Assembly: GCF_001544555.2 (NCBI RefSeq)
Contig: NZ_FCOK02000048.1
Location: 1 to 64,000, forward strand
Origin: Caballeronia udeis
Lineage (GTDB): Bacteria > Pseudomonadota > Gammaproteobacteria > Burkholderiales > Burkholderiaceae
Length of the DNA stretch: 64,000 nt
Direction of reading: 5' to 3'
In this document: positions 8,809 through 17,026 of the stretch, in pieces
Position numbering within the stretch: the stretch's first letter is position 1
Layout: every line of letters begins with the position of its first letter
Made by a program: the position numbers and the translations under genes
Notes under the pieces: model-generated
The model's input: the letters and a program-made list of their open reading frames with translations, nothing else
Database searches by the model: none
Told to the model about the DNA's origin: nothing

Positions 8809-9921
8809 ATGGCGACAGAAAGAATCCGTGTTGGCATCATTGGAGCAAATGTACGCAACGGCTGGGGGCGCGACGCCCACATCCCGGGCTTGAGCGCGCT
8901 TCCTGAGTTCGAGATCACAGCGGTCAGCACGAGCCGCCAAGAAACCGCAGACGAAACGGCAAAGCATTTCGGGATTCCGCACGCTTTTGCCGACCCCTAC
9001 AAGATGGTCCAGCATCCCGACGTAGACCTGGTCTCGATTTGTGTGCGGGTACCTTTTCACCATCAGTTGGGGATGGCTGCTTTGAATGCCGGCAAGCATC
9101 TCTACTGCGAGTGGCCGCTCGGGGCCAACACAGAGCAGGCTCAAGAGATGCGTGATTTGGCCGTATGTAACGGCGTCCATCATATGGTGGGACTACAAGC
9201 CCGCGGAGCCCGCGAGTTCAATCGCGTCAAAGACCTGGTTGCCGAGGGGTACATTGGCAAGGTGCTTTCATGCACGATGATCGTAACGACGCCAACGTGG
9301 GGCACCGAATTCACGCTTGACTGGGCATATATGGCGGACCGTTCGAATGGCAATACTTTATTGACCAGCGTCGGGGGGCACTCAATCGACGCGCTGTGCT
9401 TCTGCCTTGGGGAGTTCAAGGAGCTGTCCAGCGTCGTGGCCAATCAGCGCCAACAAATTAAGATCGCTGAGACAGGCGAGACGATCCAGATGAACTCTCC
9501 CAACCAGGTGCTCCTCAGCGGCGTCCTCCATAGTGGCGCGATCGCATCAGTCCATCTCAAAGGTGGCTTCGTTAAAGGGACGGGGTTCCTGTTCGAGATC
9601 CACGGCACCGAGGGCGACCTCGCTATCGTGCCGGCAGACCCTCGTCAAGAGACTTACATACAGGTCTCCGAGTTCACTGTGCGCGGCTCGCGAGGGGGTA
9701 AACCCATGGCGGATCTCTCGATACCGGAGCGCTATCGCTGGGTTCCGCCCGCAGTCCCGGCAGGGCTTCCTTTCAACGTTGCGCGACTGTACATGCGGAT
9801 GGCTGAAGGCATTCGCGAAGGAAAGTCCGTCAGCCCAGACTTTGATGTGGCCGTCAAACGCCATCAGTTGCTTGACGTGATCCAGAAGGCGTCCGACACC
9901 GGGATCCGCCAGATTCTTTAG
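8809..9921 (+). CDS. Gfo/Idh/MocA-family NAD(P)-dependent oxidoreductase
   Basis: A 370-residue soluble dehydrogenase. The N-terminal Rossmann fold begins RVGIIGANVRNGWGRDAHIP and contains the family's EWPLGANTEQAQEM segment in place of the more common EKP(L/I)(A/S). The C-terminal alpha/beta domain carries the GGHSIDALCFCLGE motif that shapes the substrate pocket. These enzymes oxidise or reduce sugars, inositols or related polyols; the substrate is not predictable here. Being divergent from the HxlR gene suggests regulation by that protein. Confidence 0.88.
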   Translation: MATERIRVGIIGANVRNGWGRDAHIPGLSALPEFEITAVSTSRQETADETAKHFGIPHAFADPYKMVQHPDVDLVSICVRVPFHHQLGMAALNAGKHLYCEWPLGANTEQAQEMRDLAVCNGVHHMVGLQARGAREFNRVKDLVAEGYIGKVLSCTMIVTTPTWGTEFTLDWAYMADRSNGNTLLTSVGGHSIDALCFCLGEFKELSSVVANQRQQIKIAETGETIQMNSPNQVLLSGVLHSGAIASVHLKGGFVKGTGFLFEIHGTEGDLAIVPADPRQETYIQVSEFTVRGSRGGKPMADLSIPERYRWVPPAVPAGLPFNVARLYMRMAEGIREGKSVSPDFDVAVKRHQLLDVIQKASDTGIRQIL

Positions 9922-10333
9922 CGACAATCGCCCGACTGTCGGTAACAGTCTTCTAGGGTGGCCCGATATGGAAATAGCCGTGTCGGACGGCGTTGCGTTT
10001 CAGCAATGAGCGAGCGGTGACATGCCCGTTAATCCGGCTATTACGTCATTCCTCAATATCTCATATATTGAAATGTATTCCTAAATAATAGATCGTGCAT
10101 CGATACAAAAACATCATGTTTTAGGGCTCGTGCGCATCTATGATTGGGCGAAGGATTGAATGAGTCCGTCCAAGCTACCCTGGACGAGATGGTGGGATCT
10201 CGTGTTTGGCATAATTGACGGCGTTATTGAATAAAGAAAATTATGAGCAAAGCGCCCCGGCGTTCGCTACTTTTCAGACTTTCACGGACACCGGCATACC
10301 GAGATTGGATAGCTTCGCAAGCGACGGATATGT
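9922..10333. other. Intergenic region between convergent genes
   Basis: About 410 bp without a gene. A short inverted repeat GACTGT/ACAGTC sits just after the stop of the oxidoreductase gene near 9933-9949, but no T-run follows it. The middle part (10060-10120) is AT-rich. I see nothing else. Confidence 0.4.
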
Positions 10334-11572
10334 TCAAGCCTTGAACCGGCTGGCGCGAAACGGATAGGGATCGATCAATAACGATTCTCCCGTCATCATC
10401 TCGGCAACGAGGCGACCGGTGACGGCGCCCAGCGTAAATCCGTGATGGGCGTGACCGAATGCGAACCAGAGATCTCTGTGACGGCTTGCGGGGCCGATGA
10501 CCGGCATCATATCGGGTGTGCAGGGACGTCCTCCCATCCACGGCTCACTGTCGATACGCGCCCCAAGCGGGAACAGCGTGCGCGCAATCGGTTCGACAGC
10601 ATCGAGTTGCGTTGGCGTTCGGGGCGCATCGCGATGCGCGAGTTCGGCCCCTGTAGTCAACCTGATGCCGCGAGCCATCGGAGCGATCACATAGCCGTGC
10701 TCGACGTCGAGCACCGGATGGTTCAGACGCGCGTCCGGCTTGGCCTCGTAGTGCATGTGATAGCCGCGTTTGACGGCCAGCGGAAAGCGGTAACCCAGCC
10801 GTGAGGTCACCTGGTCGGACCACGGTCCCATCGCCAGAACCACCGACGTGCCTTCGATCTGCCCCTCATGCGTGTACACCTTCCACTTGTCCTTGAGAGT
10901 AGTGCCGTCGCCCAAGAAAAAGCGGCCGCCTAGTTTTTCGAAATACCTTGCATAGGCGGTCACCAGCGCGTTCGGATCGCTTACCGAATCTGGTGCGACA
11001 TATCGGAGGCCGCCCAGTAGCGAAGAATCCAGATCCGGTTCGGTCTGGCGCAAGCGCGCGGCGTTGAGCGCATCAAATTCAATGCCGAATTCACGAAGCC
11101 ATCGCTCAGCGAGATGCGTTTCCTGGTCCTGTTGCGCTGCGCTTCTAAAAACCTTCATCCAGCCGATTGGACGCAGCAACTCACTCGCGCCGGCCTCCTG
11201 TGCAAGCGCCCGGTGCTCGGTTACGCAATGTTCGATCAGCGTTGCGTAGGTGCGGGCGATGGCCGCATGCGTCCTTGGGCGCGAATTGCGCCAGTACTTC
11301 CACAGAAAAGGCGCGAGCTTAAACATCACGTTCGGGTGGTATCGAATGTCGGGCGACTGGTTACGGGCGTAGCGCAAGAGCGTCCGTAACCCACGCGGAA
11401 ACGCGTAGGGATAGACGCCTTCGCGCTGGATCAGCCCCGCGTTGCCGAACGACGTCTCATAACCCGGCTGCCTGAGATCCACGAGCGCGACCGAGCGGCC
11501 GCGTTTTTGCAGGTGTGCGGCGACCGACACGCCGACGATACCGGCGCCGAGCACGATGGTATCGAACTTCAT
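10334..11572 (-). CDS. FAD-dependent D-amino-acid dehydrogenase-like oxidoreductase (DadA family)
   Basis: A 412-residue flavoprotein of the DAO superfamily. The N-terminus has the ADP-binding GAGIVG motif at residues 9-14 with the following acidic strand end (VALVDLRQPGYETS). The C-terminus carries PWMGGRPCTPDMMPVIGPA and GHAHHGFTLGAVTGRL, typical of DadA. DadA enzymes oxidise D-amino acids to imino acids, which hydrolyse to 2-oxo acids. The start codon overlaps the stop of the ridA-like gene (ATGA), so the two are translationally coupled, and the MFS gene is next upstream. It fits oxidation of D-residues released by the D-aminopeptidase-like enzymes nearby. Confidence 0.87.
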   Translation of the reverse strand: MKFDTIVLGAGIVGVSVAAHLQKRGRSVALVDLRQPGYETSFGNAGLIQREGVYPYAFPRGLRTLLRYARNQSPDIRYHPNVMFKLAPFLWKYWRNSRPRTHAAIARTYATLIEHCVTEHRALAQEAGASELLRPIGWMKVFRSAAQQDQETHLAERWLREFGIEFDALNAARLRQTEPDLDSSLLGGLRYVAPDSVSDPNALVTAYARYFEKLGGRFFLGDGTTLKDKWKVYTHEGQIEGTSVVLAMGPWSDQVTSRLGYRFPLAVKRGYHMHYEAKPDARLNHPVLDVEHGYVIAPMARGIRLTTGAELAHRDAPRTPTQLDAVEPIARTLFPLGARIDSEPWMGGRPCTPDMMPVIGPASRHRDLWFAFGHAHHGFTLGAVTGRLVAEMMTGESLLIDPYPFRASRFKA

Positions 11573-11952
11573 CGGGAGTTCCTTATGATTGACCCGTCGC
11601 GCGCCAATGCCGTTACGGCAATTTCGACGTCACAGCCCGGCTTCATCAGCAGCGACTGGACGCATGCGCGTGTAGGCGCATGGCCATCGGATATCCATGC
11701 GTCCCAGACTGCGTTGAATTCGGCGAAGTGCTTGGGATCGGTCAACCAGATGTTGGCGGAGACGAGTCGCGTTTTGTCCACGCTCGCTGTGGCGAGCAGC
11801 GTGTCGATGCGATTCAGGATGTTGATGGTCTGCTCGGTGATCGACGCGTCGGCGATGTCGGGAACTTGGCCAGCGAGATGCACTGAGCCATTGGCGATTA
11901 CGACCTGACTCATGCGCGAGCTGGTTTCAAGGCGTTGGATTTCGTGTGACAT
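11569..11952 (-). CDS. RidA-family imine/enamine deaminase
   Basis: A 127-residue protein of the RidA/YjgF/UK114 family. It has the conserved ASVDKTRLVSANIWLTDPKH segment and the substrate-binding region FNAVWDAWI...HAPTRACVQS with the Arg that binds the carboxylate. RidA proteins hydrolyse reactive imines formed by amino-acid oxidases. I chose the ATG at 11950-11952 (MSHEIQRLETS) because upstream residues do not resemble the family. It overlaps the DadA-like gene by 4 bp and follows the MFS gene by about 120 bp on the same strand. Pairing with a D-amino-acid dehydrogenase makes chemical sense. Confidence 0.9.
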   Translation of the reverse strand: MSHEIQRLETSSRMSQVVIANGSVHLAGQVPDIADASITEQTINILNRIDTLLATASVDKTRLVSANIWLTDPKHFAEFNAVWDAWISDGHAPTRACVQSLLMKPGCDVEIAVTALARDGSIIRNSR

Positions 11953-12073
11953 GGTGTCTAGTGGTGCGGGGGAGGTGTAGACAACTGATGTATTTGACGG
12001 TCTTCGGCCGCGGTCGTGACGGCGTGCGGCGGGCCAATCCTGGGACAGCTGTTTCGGGCACTGCCGGCATAGC

Positions 12074-13444
12074 TCAGATAGTGTCCGCGCGAGGGCCAGC
12101 GGGGTCATCGGTCGTCAGTGGAGGCGGAGCATAGACTCCATATATATGTGTGCCGAGACAGGCAATGAGCAGGGGGACCAGAGGGCCGATCAGGCCGGAC
12201 AAGGCGATACTTTGATGTAACGCGGGGCTGACTGGTGCATCTGCCTGATAGCCGATGATCGACAGGAGGCCGCCCGAGACCACGCCTCCGAGCGAGCTTC
12301 CGAGTTTTTGCGCTGTCAGGAACATGCCCAGGTAAAGCCCGAGAGAGGGGCCGCCCTGAAACGACTTCGCGGTGTCGAGCGCGGCGGCCTGCAGGGCTAT
12401 GCCGACGATCGTGTTGAAGATGCCGAATACTGCGCCGCAGATGACGATCACGGGTATCGACACATAGACAAGTCCGGACCAGTAAAAGACAAAGGTTGCT
12501 GCGAGACCGAGAAGACCGATGCGCAGCGTTTTACTGCTATCTAAGCGACGTAGTACGGGAACGGCAAGCGGAAGGCCGGCGAAGCCGCCGATCAGTATCG
12601 GCCCTATGAGCAGGAACAGGTCCTCGGCAGAGCGTCCAAGCAGATATCGGTTTTCGTAGGTAAGCAGTGCATTCAGACAGCCTCCGGCTGTGCCGAGCAT
12701 GATCACCACGACGACGATTGCAAGGAAGGCCCAATTGCGCGCGATCGCGGCAATGCCTTGACGCAGCGACATTTCCGCGCGGGCTTCTGACAATGCAGCG
12801 GGCTGTGCGGGAGCGTTGCGAACGGCCCCGTAAAAGCAGACGAACATGAGCGCCATAGCCAGCGCGACCATCACGGCCATGTTGCGGTAGCCGTGCTCAC
12901 CGCTACCGCCAACCCGGATCATGAACGGCATGCAAACGACCAAACCAATCGTCGCGAGGCTTGCGCCGAGCGTCGAGAACGTGAGCAGTTTGTTGCGCTG
13001 GACGGCATCGGCGGCCAGATCGCCGGCGAGCGCGAAATAAGTGACACCGAATACGGTAAAGGCGGTGGCCTGCAGGACTTGGATCACCACGTAGAACGCG
13101 GCAAGCAGCGGTTTCGAGGTAAGCGCTGGATGAAAGAACGTCATGGGGAGAAGCACGACGAGCGCCAGCGCACTCCACATCCCGACGCGCAGACGACCGT
13201 GCGCGCGCAATGCCAACTGGTCCGAATAGCGTCCGATCGGCATGTCGACCAACACGTCCCATAGCTTGGGCAGCGCCAGTACGAGTCCCGCCACCCAAGG
13301 CTCGAGGCGGACGAATTCTGTGAGGAAATACAGCAGCAGCATGGAGGCGGGGACCACGGCGAGCGAGTTGGCGAAGCCCCCCGCGCCGTACCCACAGAGG
13401 CGCATGGGGCCGATACTGCGGCTGGAATGCGAAGTAGATGGCAT
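12074..13444 (-). CDS. MFS transporter (GPH/sugar-cation symporter-like)
   Basis: A 456-residue inner-membrane carrier with 11-12 hydrophobic segments. The early motif WDVLVDMPIGRYSDQLALRAHGRL resembles the GPH (MelB-like) D-x-x-x-G loop. The start is placed at 13444, where AGGAAG precedes the ATG by 5 bp; an upstream ATG at 13504 adds 20 residues. A shared operator-like element lies at 13536-13567. It is transcribed towards ridA and dadA and probably leads that operon. Inferred job: inner-membrane import of the peptide or its fragments after TonB-dependent entry. The substrate is not provable from sequence. Confidence 0.85.
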   Translation of the reverse strand: MPSTSHSSRSIGPMRLCGYGAGGFANSLAVVPASMLLLYFLTEFVRLEPWVAGLVLALPKLWDVLVDMPIGRYSDQLALRAHGRLRVGMWSALALVVLLPMTFFHPALTSKPLLAAFYVVIQVLQATAFTVFGVTYFALAGDLAADAVQRNKLLTFSTLGASLATIGLVVCMPFMIRVGGSGEHGYRNMAVMVALAMALMFVCFYGAVRNAPAQPAALSEARAEMSLRQGIAAIARNWAFLAIVVVVIMLGTAGGCLNALLTYENRYLLGRSAEDLFLLIGPILIGGFAGLPLAVPVLRRLDSSKTLRIGLLGLAATFVFYWSGLVYVSIPVIVICGAVFGIFNTIVGIALQAAALDTAKSFQGGPSLGLYLGMFLTAQKLGSSLGGVVSGGLLSIIGYQADAPVSPALHQSIALSGLIGPLVPLLIACLGTHIYGVYAPPPLTTDDPAGPRADTI

Positions 13445-13535
13445 GCCGACTTCCTGTGGAGCATCCGGATGAATGCGGGTTGTTAGCCCGGCCGATAAGG
13501 GCACGGTGATTAATTTTCCATCATAATGCCAAAAA

Positions 13536-13567
13536 GGAAAAATATTTACAATATAGAAAATAATGTT
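13536..13567 (-). promoter_or_regulatory. Operator/promoter-like element upstream of the MFS-ridA-dadA operon
   Basis: In MFS gene sense the core reads TTTTCTATATTGTAAATATT. It aligns without gaps to the elements at the XRE, D-aminopeptidase and receptor genes. It sits about 90 bp upstream of the preferred start codon. Confidence 0.5.
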
Positions 13568-13599
13568 CTATTTCTCTATTTGATTGCTGTGATAGCGTG

Positions 13600-14333
13600 C
13601 CCGCTCTGCTACGACAGTTGGCCGACGGGCAGGTCAAAATGTTCGACCACAGCAACCCGCCGTTTCAGGACTGGCGAACACCCTGCCATCTACCATCTGC
13701 CGCCTTTCGAGCAGATCCGATGCGAACACACCGCCCCGCTTTCGTTGCGGTTTTCGAGCATCATCTGGTGGAAATCGATGCCCTAGCTGAAAAATCCTTC
13801 AGCGTCCACATTCGACAATTCCGTGATGGCTCGATGCCGCCGGCGCGAGGCTGGATCGTGTGCGGCTGGCCTTTGAACCCTGCGTGCTCCCGAGTCGCCA
13901 TCCGACTTGCAGATGGCGCCGCGCAAAATGGTGCCGCTGCTGGCGGCGTACGACAGCAAGGTCACGTTCTTTGCCAGGCTCGATGCCGTTCACCAGTACG
14001 CTGACACTGGATCTGAGCGAATAGAAGCACTGTCTGCTGCAACGCCTGCATATCGATTTCGTCCGCGAACGGCACGCTGCAAGGGTTTGCGCGAGAGCGT
14101 TTCGCGGCTATCGCTACTCGACTTGCCGATCCGCAGACGCAGTTCGTGCAGAACATACTTGCCGACGAATCGATCTATCAGTTGCCGCCGACGGCCGAAG
14201 AGGAATTGACCGGCCACCCGATTTCCAGCGCCAGTAAGCACGCAGCGCCGCGAAGGAGCGCGATGCGTATGGCTACGTGATCACGCTCTCGCGCTCGCCT
14301 TGCCGTGTGTGTCTTCGGTGGCCCCTGATAATT
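13600..14333. other. Degenerate coding remnants, unassigned
   Basis: No intact gene. Parts of three forward frames look protein-like but are broken. One stretch near 14060-14240 reads GFARERFAAIATRLADPQTQ and continues with NILADESIYQLPPTAEEEL. I do not recognise the family. This is probably a decayed gene next to the first D-aminopeptidase copy. The homologous block shared with 20027 begins at 14334. Confidence 0.4.
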
Positions 14334-14348
14334 AAATTATCCCATTGT

Positions 14349-14377
14349 GAAAGATTTTCTTTATTGGATAATTTTGG
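14349..14377 (+). promoter_or_regulatory. Operator/promoter-like element, hydrolase copy 1
   Basis: The core TTTTCTTTATTGGATAATTT is the best fit to the shared element. It ends about 60 bp before the start codon. GGATAAT could itself serve as a -10 hexamer, with TTGTGA about 16 bp upstream as a weak -35. Confidence 0.6.
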
Positions 14378-14434
14378 CAATATACTGCTTTCTACTGCGC
14401 GCCCGTCCGGCGCCAAACACTGTGGAGACGAACA

Positions 14435-16051
14435 ATGGTGGGTCCAGAACTGGTCAGCGCACTCGACGCAATGTTTTTGCCATTCAACCGCAGCGATGCG
14501 CCCGGCCTGACGGTTGGCATTGCTCAGCATGGCAAGGTGCTGTACCGGCAGGGCTTCGGGCTCGCGAGCGTGGAGCACGCCGTGGCGAATACGCCGACCA
14601 CCCGCTTGCGGATCGGCTCGACCAGCAAGCACTTCACCGGTCTGCTGGCGCTGCTGCTGGCAGAGGACGGCAAACTCGATCTCGACGCGTCGATTCGCAG
14701 CTATATTGCCGAACTCACCGGCCCGGGCGGCGACCCTACGCTCCGGCAACTCCTCCAGCACCGTGGCGGCTCGCGTTGCTATCTTGATGTTGGCTTCCTG
14801 TCCCGCGGCCTGGCGGTACCGGCGAAGGGAACCGCACTGGCCACGCAGGTGCGCCAGACGGGCCGCAACTTCGCGCCGGGCGAGGCGATGATTTATAACA
14901 ACGGCGGCTATCATCTGGTCTCGATCGCCATCGAACGGGTGGGTGGCGCGTCGTTTGAGGAGCAGTTGAAGCAGCGACTGTTCAATCCCCTTGGCATGGT
15001 CAACACTGCCTCGATCCAGAGCGACTATGTGATCACGCCCGGCATCGCGACCATGCATACGCGAGCGCCGGACGGCGGCTGGCGGCGTGGTCTGTTTATG
15101 TCGGAGGAGATTCGTGGCGAAGGCGCGATTGTTTCGACGGTCGACGACATGCTGCGCTGGGCCGAGCATCTTCGCACGCGGGACAAGTTCGGCTCGCCGG
15201 CGACCTGGGCCGCGCTGACAGAGCTGCCAACCTTTCCGGATGGAAGCGTCGGCAGCTACGCGCTGGGTCTGATGATCCACTCCTATCGGGGCGTGCGCAT
15301 CGTCCATCATGCTGGAGGTGTAGTGGGCGGGTCGAGTCAGTTGCTCACGGCTCCCGATCATGGACTGGAGATCGTGATCCTGGCCAACGGTGCTCGCGGA
15401 TGCAATCCGGTCGAACTGGCCGAGCAGGCGCTGGACCTTATCCTGGCCGAGCATCTGGCCGAGCGAACGCCCACGATCGCGGCGGCGGATTACCAGGATC
15501 TGCTTGGCGACTGGTGGTCAGCGGATACCGGAATGATCTACAGCCTGATTGACGAGAAGGAGGTGCTGAAGCTGTCAGTGTGCTGTTCTGCGCAGACCCT
15601 TCCGCTGGAGAGGGGCACCGGTGGCCAGGTCGTCTCGCCATGCATGACCATCGGTGACATCGTGATCGGGCTGGATGAGGCGGCGCGGGGTGGCGAGCTG
15701 ACGGTCAGGTTCGGCGGGCAATCGGCGGTCTACCGCAGGGTGTCGAAAGATACCGCCGACGTTGAAGCCTTCGCGACGGCGGCCGTCGGGCAGTACTACA
15801 GCGCTGATGCTGACTGCACGGCCGTTGTCGTACGGGACGGCGAACGCTTCGTGCTCCGCTGCGGCGACCCATACGGGCAGATCGAGAACGAGCTGATTTG
15901 CCTGGGAGAGATGGTTGCGTACTCCGTGCGCCCACTGATGGGTGGTTTCAGCGCGTTGATTTTTGCAAAGCAGGACGGGCGGATGACTGGTTTCCGGCTC
16001 AACTCAGGGCGCACACGGAATCTCACATTCGAGCGCAAGCAGGACAACTGA
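14435..16051 (+). CDS. Serine hydrolase, D-aminopeptidase-like (beta-lactamase/PBP fold), copy 1
   Basis: A 538-residue protein with no signal peptide, so probably cytoplasmic. The catalytic domain has all three penicillin-recognising motifs: SxxK at Ser62-Lys65 (GSTSK), YxN at Tyr154-Asn156 (IYNNGG) and HxG at His292-Gly294 (HHAGG). HxG replaces the KTG of true beta-lactamases and is characteristic of the D-aminopeptidase (DAP) family of Ochrobactrum, which as I recall uses Ser62, Lys65, Tyr153 and His287. The remaining 200 residues match DAP's extra C-terminal beta-barrel domains in length. It probably cleaves N-terminal D- or non-standard residues from peptides. MlrB of microcystin degradation is also in this superfamily. 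It differs from copy 2 only near residues 403-408 and 493-525. Confidence 0.88.
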   Translation: MVGPELVSALDAMFLPFNRSDAPGLTVGIAQHGKVLYRQGFGLASVEHAVANTPTTRLRIGSTSKHFTGLLALLLAEDGKLDLDASIRSYIAELTGPGGDPTLRQLLQHRGGSRCYLDVGFLSRGLAVPAKGTALATQVRQTGRNFAPGEAMIYNNGGYHLVSIAIERVGGASFEEQLKQRLFNPLGMVNTASIQSDYVITPGIATMHTRAPDGGWRRGLFMSEEIRGEGAIVSTVDDMLRWAEHLRTRDKFGSPATWAALTELPTFPDGSVGSYALGLMIHSYRGVRIVHHAGGVVGGSSQLLTAPDHGLEIVILANGARGCNPVELAEQALDLILAEHLAERTPTIAAADYQDLLGDWWSADTGMIYSLIDEKEVLKLSVCCSAQTLPLERGTGGQVVSPCMTIGDIVIGLDEAARGGELTVRFGGQSAVYRRVSKDTADVEAFATAAVGQYYSADADCTAVVVRDGERFVLRCGDPYGQIENELICLGEMVAYSVRPLMGGFSALIFAKQDGRMTGFRLNSGRTRNLTFERKQDN

Positions 16052-16109
16052 GCGCCTGTCTGGTCCACGCGTTTGCCGGCATGCGCGAACTCATGCATGC
16101 CGGTAGCGG

Positions 16110-16888
16110 GATTGGGTGGGCTGGCAGCCATGGCGCATGGCTTGCGCGATGGAACGGAAACATGACCTGAGCTTGCCGATGAGTGGCGATGTCCTTGCTG
16201 CGCAGATATGACCGGCGTTGCGTTGAGGGCGAAACGCGTCGGGACTCGACGACTTCCTTGCAACGATTGAAGCAGTCGTTCAAAGAGCGCAAATGTTGAA
16301 AATTCGCGCGAGTTCGTCGCGTGACTACAGGCCTTGCGCCGCTAGAACGACCATCATGTTAAGGACTCCCCGGTTTTCGTCAAACAGGGCCGCGGAATTT
16401 CGCCGTTCGCCGTGCTCGGTCGCGCCATCGATTTCGCTTTTGCGTGACAAAGGTTTCCATCGGAAATCGACCTCCTCCGGTTGAAATTTCATTTGCCACC
16501 CGCATCGCTGACGTTAACGTACAGGTGCTGCGCGAAGAGCGCAAAGCCAAGTTTTGGGCGTTTCAGATCCGCAATGATCCTGTTCCGGAACTCATCGTGT
16601 CGCGATTGGCGCGGTGCCCGATTCAGCCGCCATGCAGAGAGACTTTCCACCACCGTTCAGCCTCGTGCACCGACCATCCAAGTCCGGGTCGCAACCTGCG
16701 AGGAACAGCGTGCGGCTGACGTTGCGTCCTCGTAGACGATCAATAACTGTTTGAAACATCGTCGTCCGATCGGGTGCGCTTGATTTGACCGCCCAAAACC
16801 GAGTTGTGCCCTGGCGATGCGCTCGACCTTCAATCCGAGGCGCTATGTCTTTGCGGGTTATCCATGGTGACAAAAATACACCGTATTT
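16110..16888. other. Intergenic region before the receptor gene
   Basis: About 780 bp with no convincing gene. Short frames here show no family I recognise. The segment may hold fragments of a lost gene between the duplicated hydrolase and the receptor. Confidence 0.35.
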
Positions 16889-16919
16889 TTGAAAAAGTTT
16901 CTTTTATGGATAATTTTTG
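16889..16919 (+). promoter_or_regulatory. Operator/promoter-like element upstream of the TonB-dependent receptor
   Basis: The core is TTTCTTTTATGGATAATTTT, sharing GGATAATTTT with the hydrolase element. It lies about 110 bp upstream of the receptor's GTG start. It is the most divergent of the sites, with TATG where the others have ATTG. Confidence 0.5.
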
Positions 16920-17026
16920 CTACTTTGCGTCTGTGGCACCGGTGTCAAGGGCAGCGAGATTCTGCCGGGCCACCTCACTCAGCCGGCTAACCGCTGGATC
17001 CCGGAACGCAAGAAGGAGACCCCACA

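Larger units (their letters stand above)
14334..16109. repeat. 1.78-kb direct repeat, copy 1 (hydrolase gene plus promoter)
   Basis: This block matches 20027-21802 at a constant offset of 5693 bp, from AAATTATCCCATTGTG to GCATGCCGGTAGCGG. By eye the first 1.3 kb is identical. Differences are confined to two patches, at 15641-15720 and 15911-16010. The two copies flank the TonB-dependent receptor gene. Confidence 0.95.

Noticed and set aside
9933..9949. The inverted repeat GACTGT/ACAGTC as a terminator of the Gfo/Idh/MocA gene.
   Set aside because: The stem is only 6 bp and no run of T follows.
14273..15454. A 393-codon frame on the minus strand inside the hydrolase copy 1 gene (and its twin at 20020-21147).
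   Set aside because: It is antisense to a gene with complete catalytic motifs, is rich in Arg/His as expected of a shadow frame, and shows no domain I recognise. Its conservation follows from the gene duplication.
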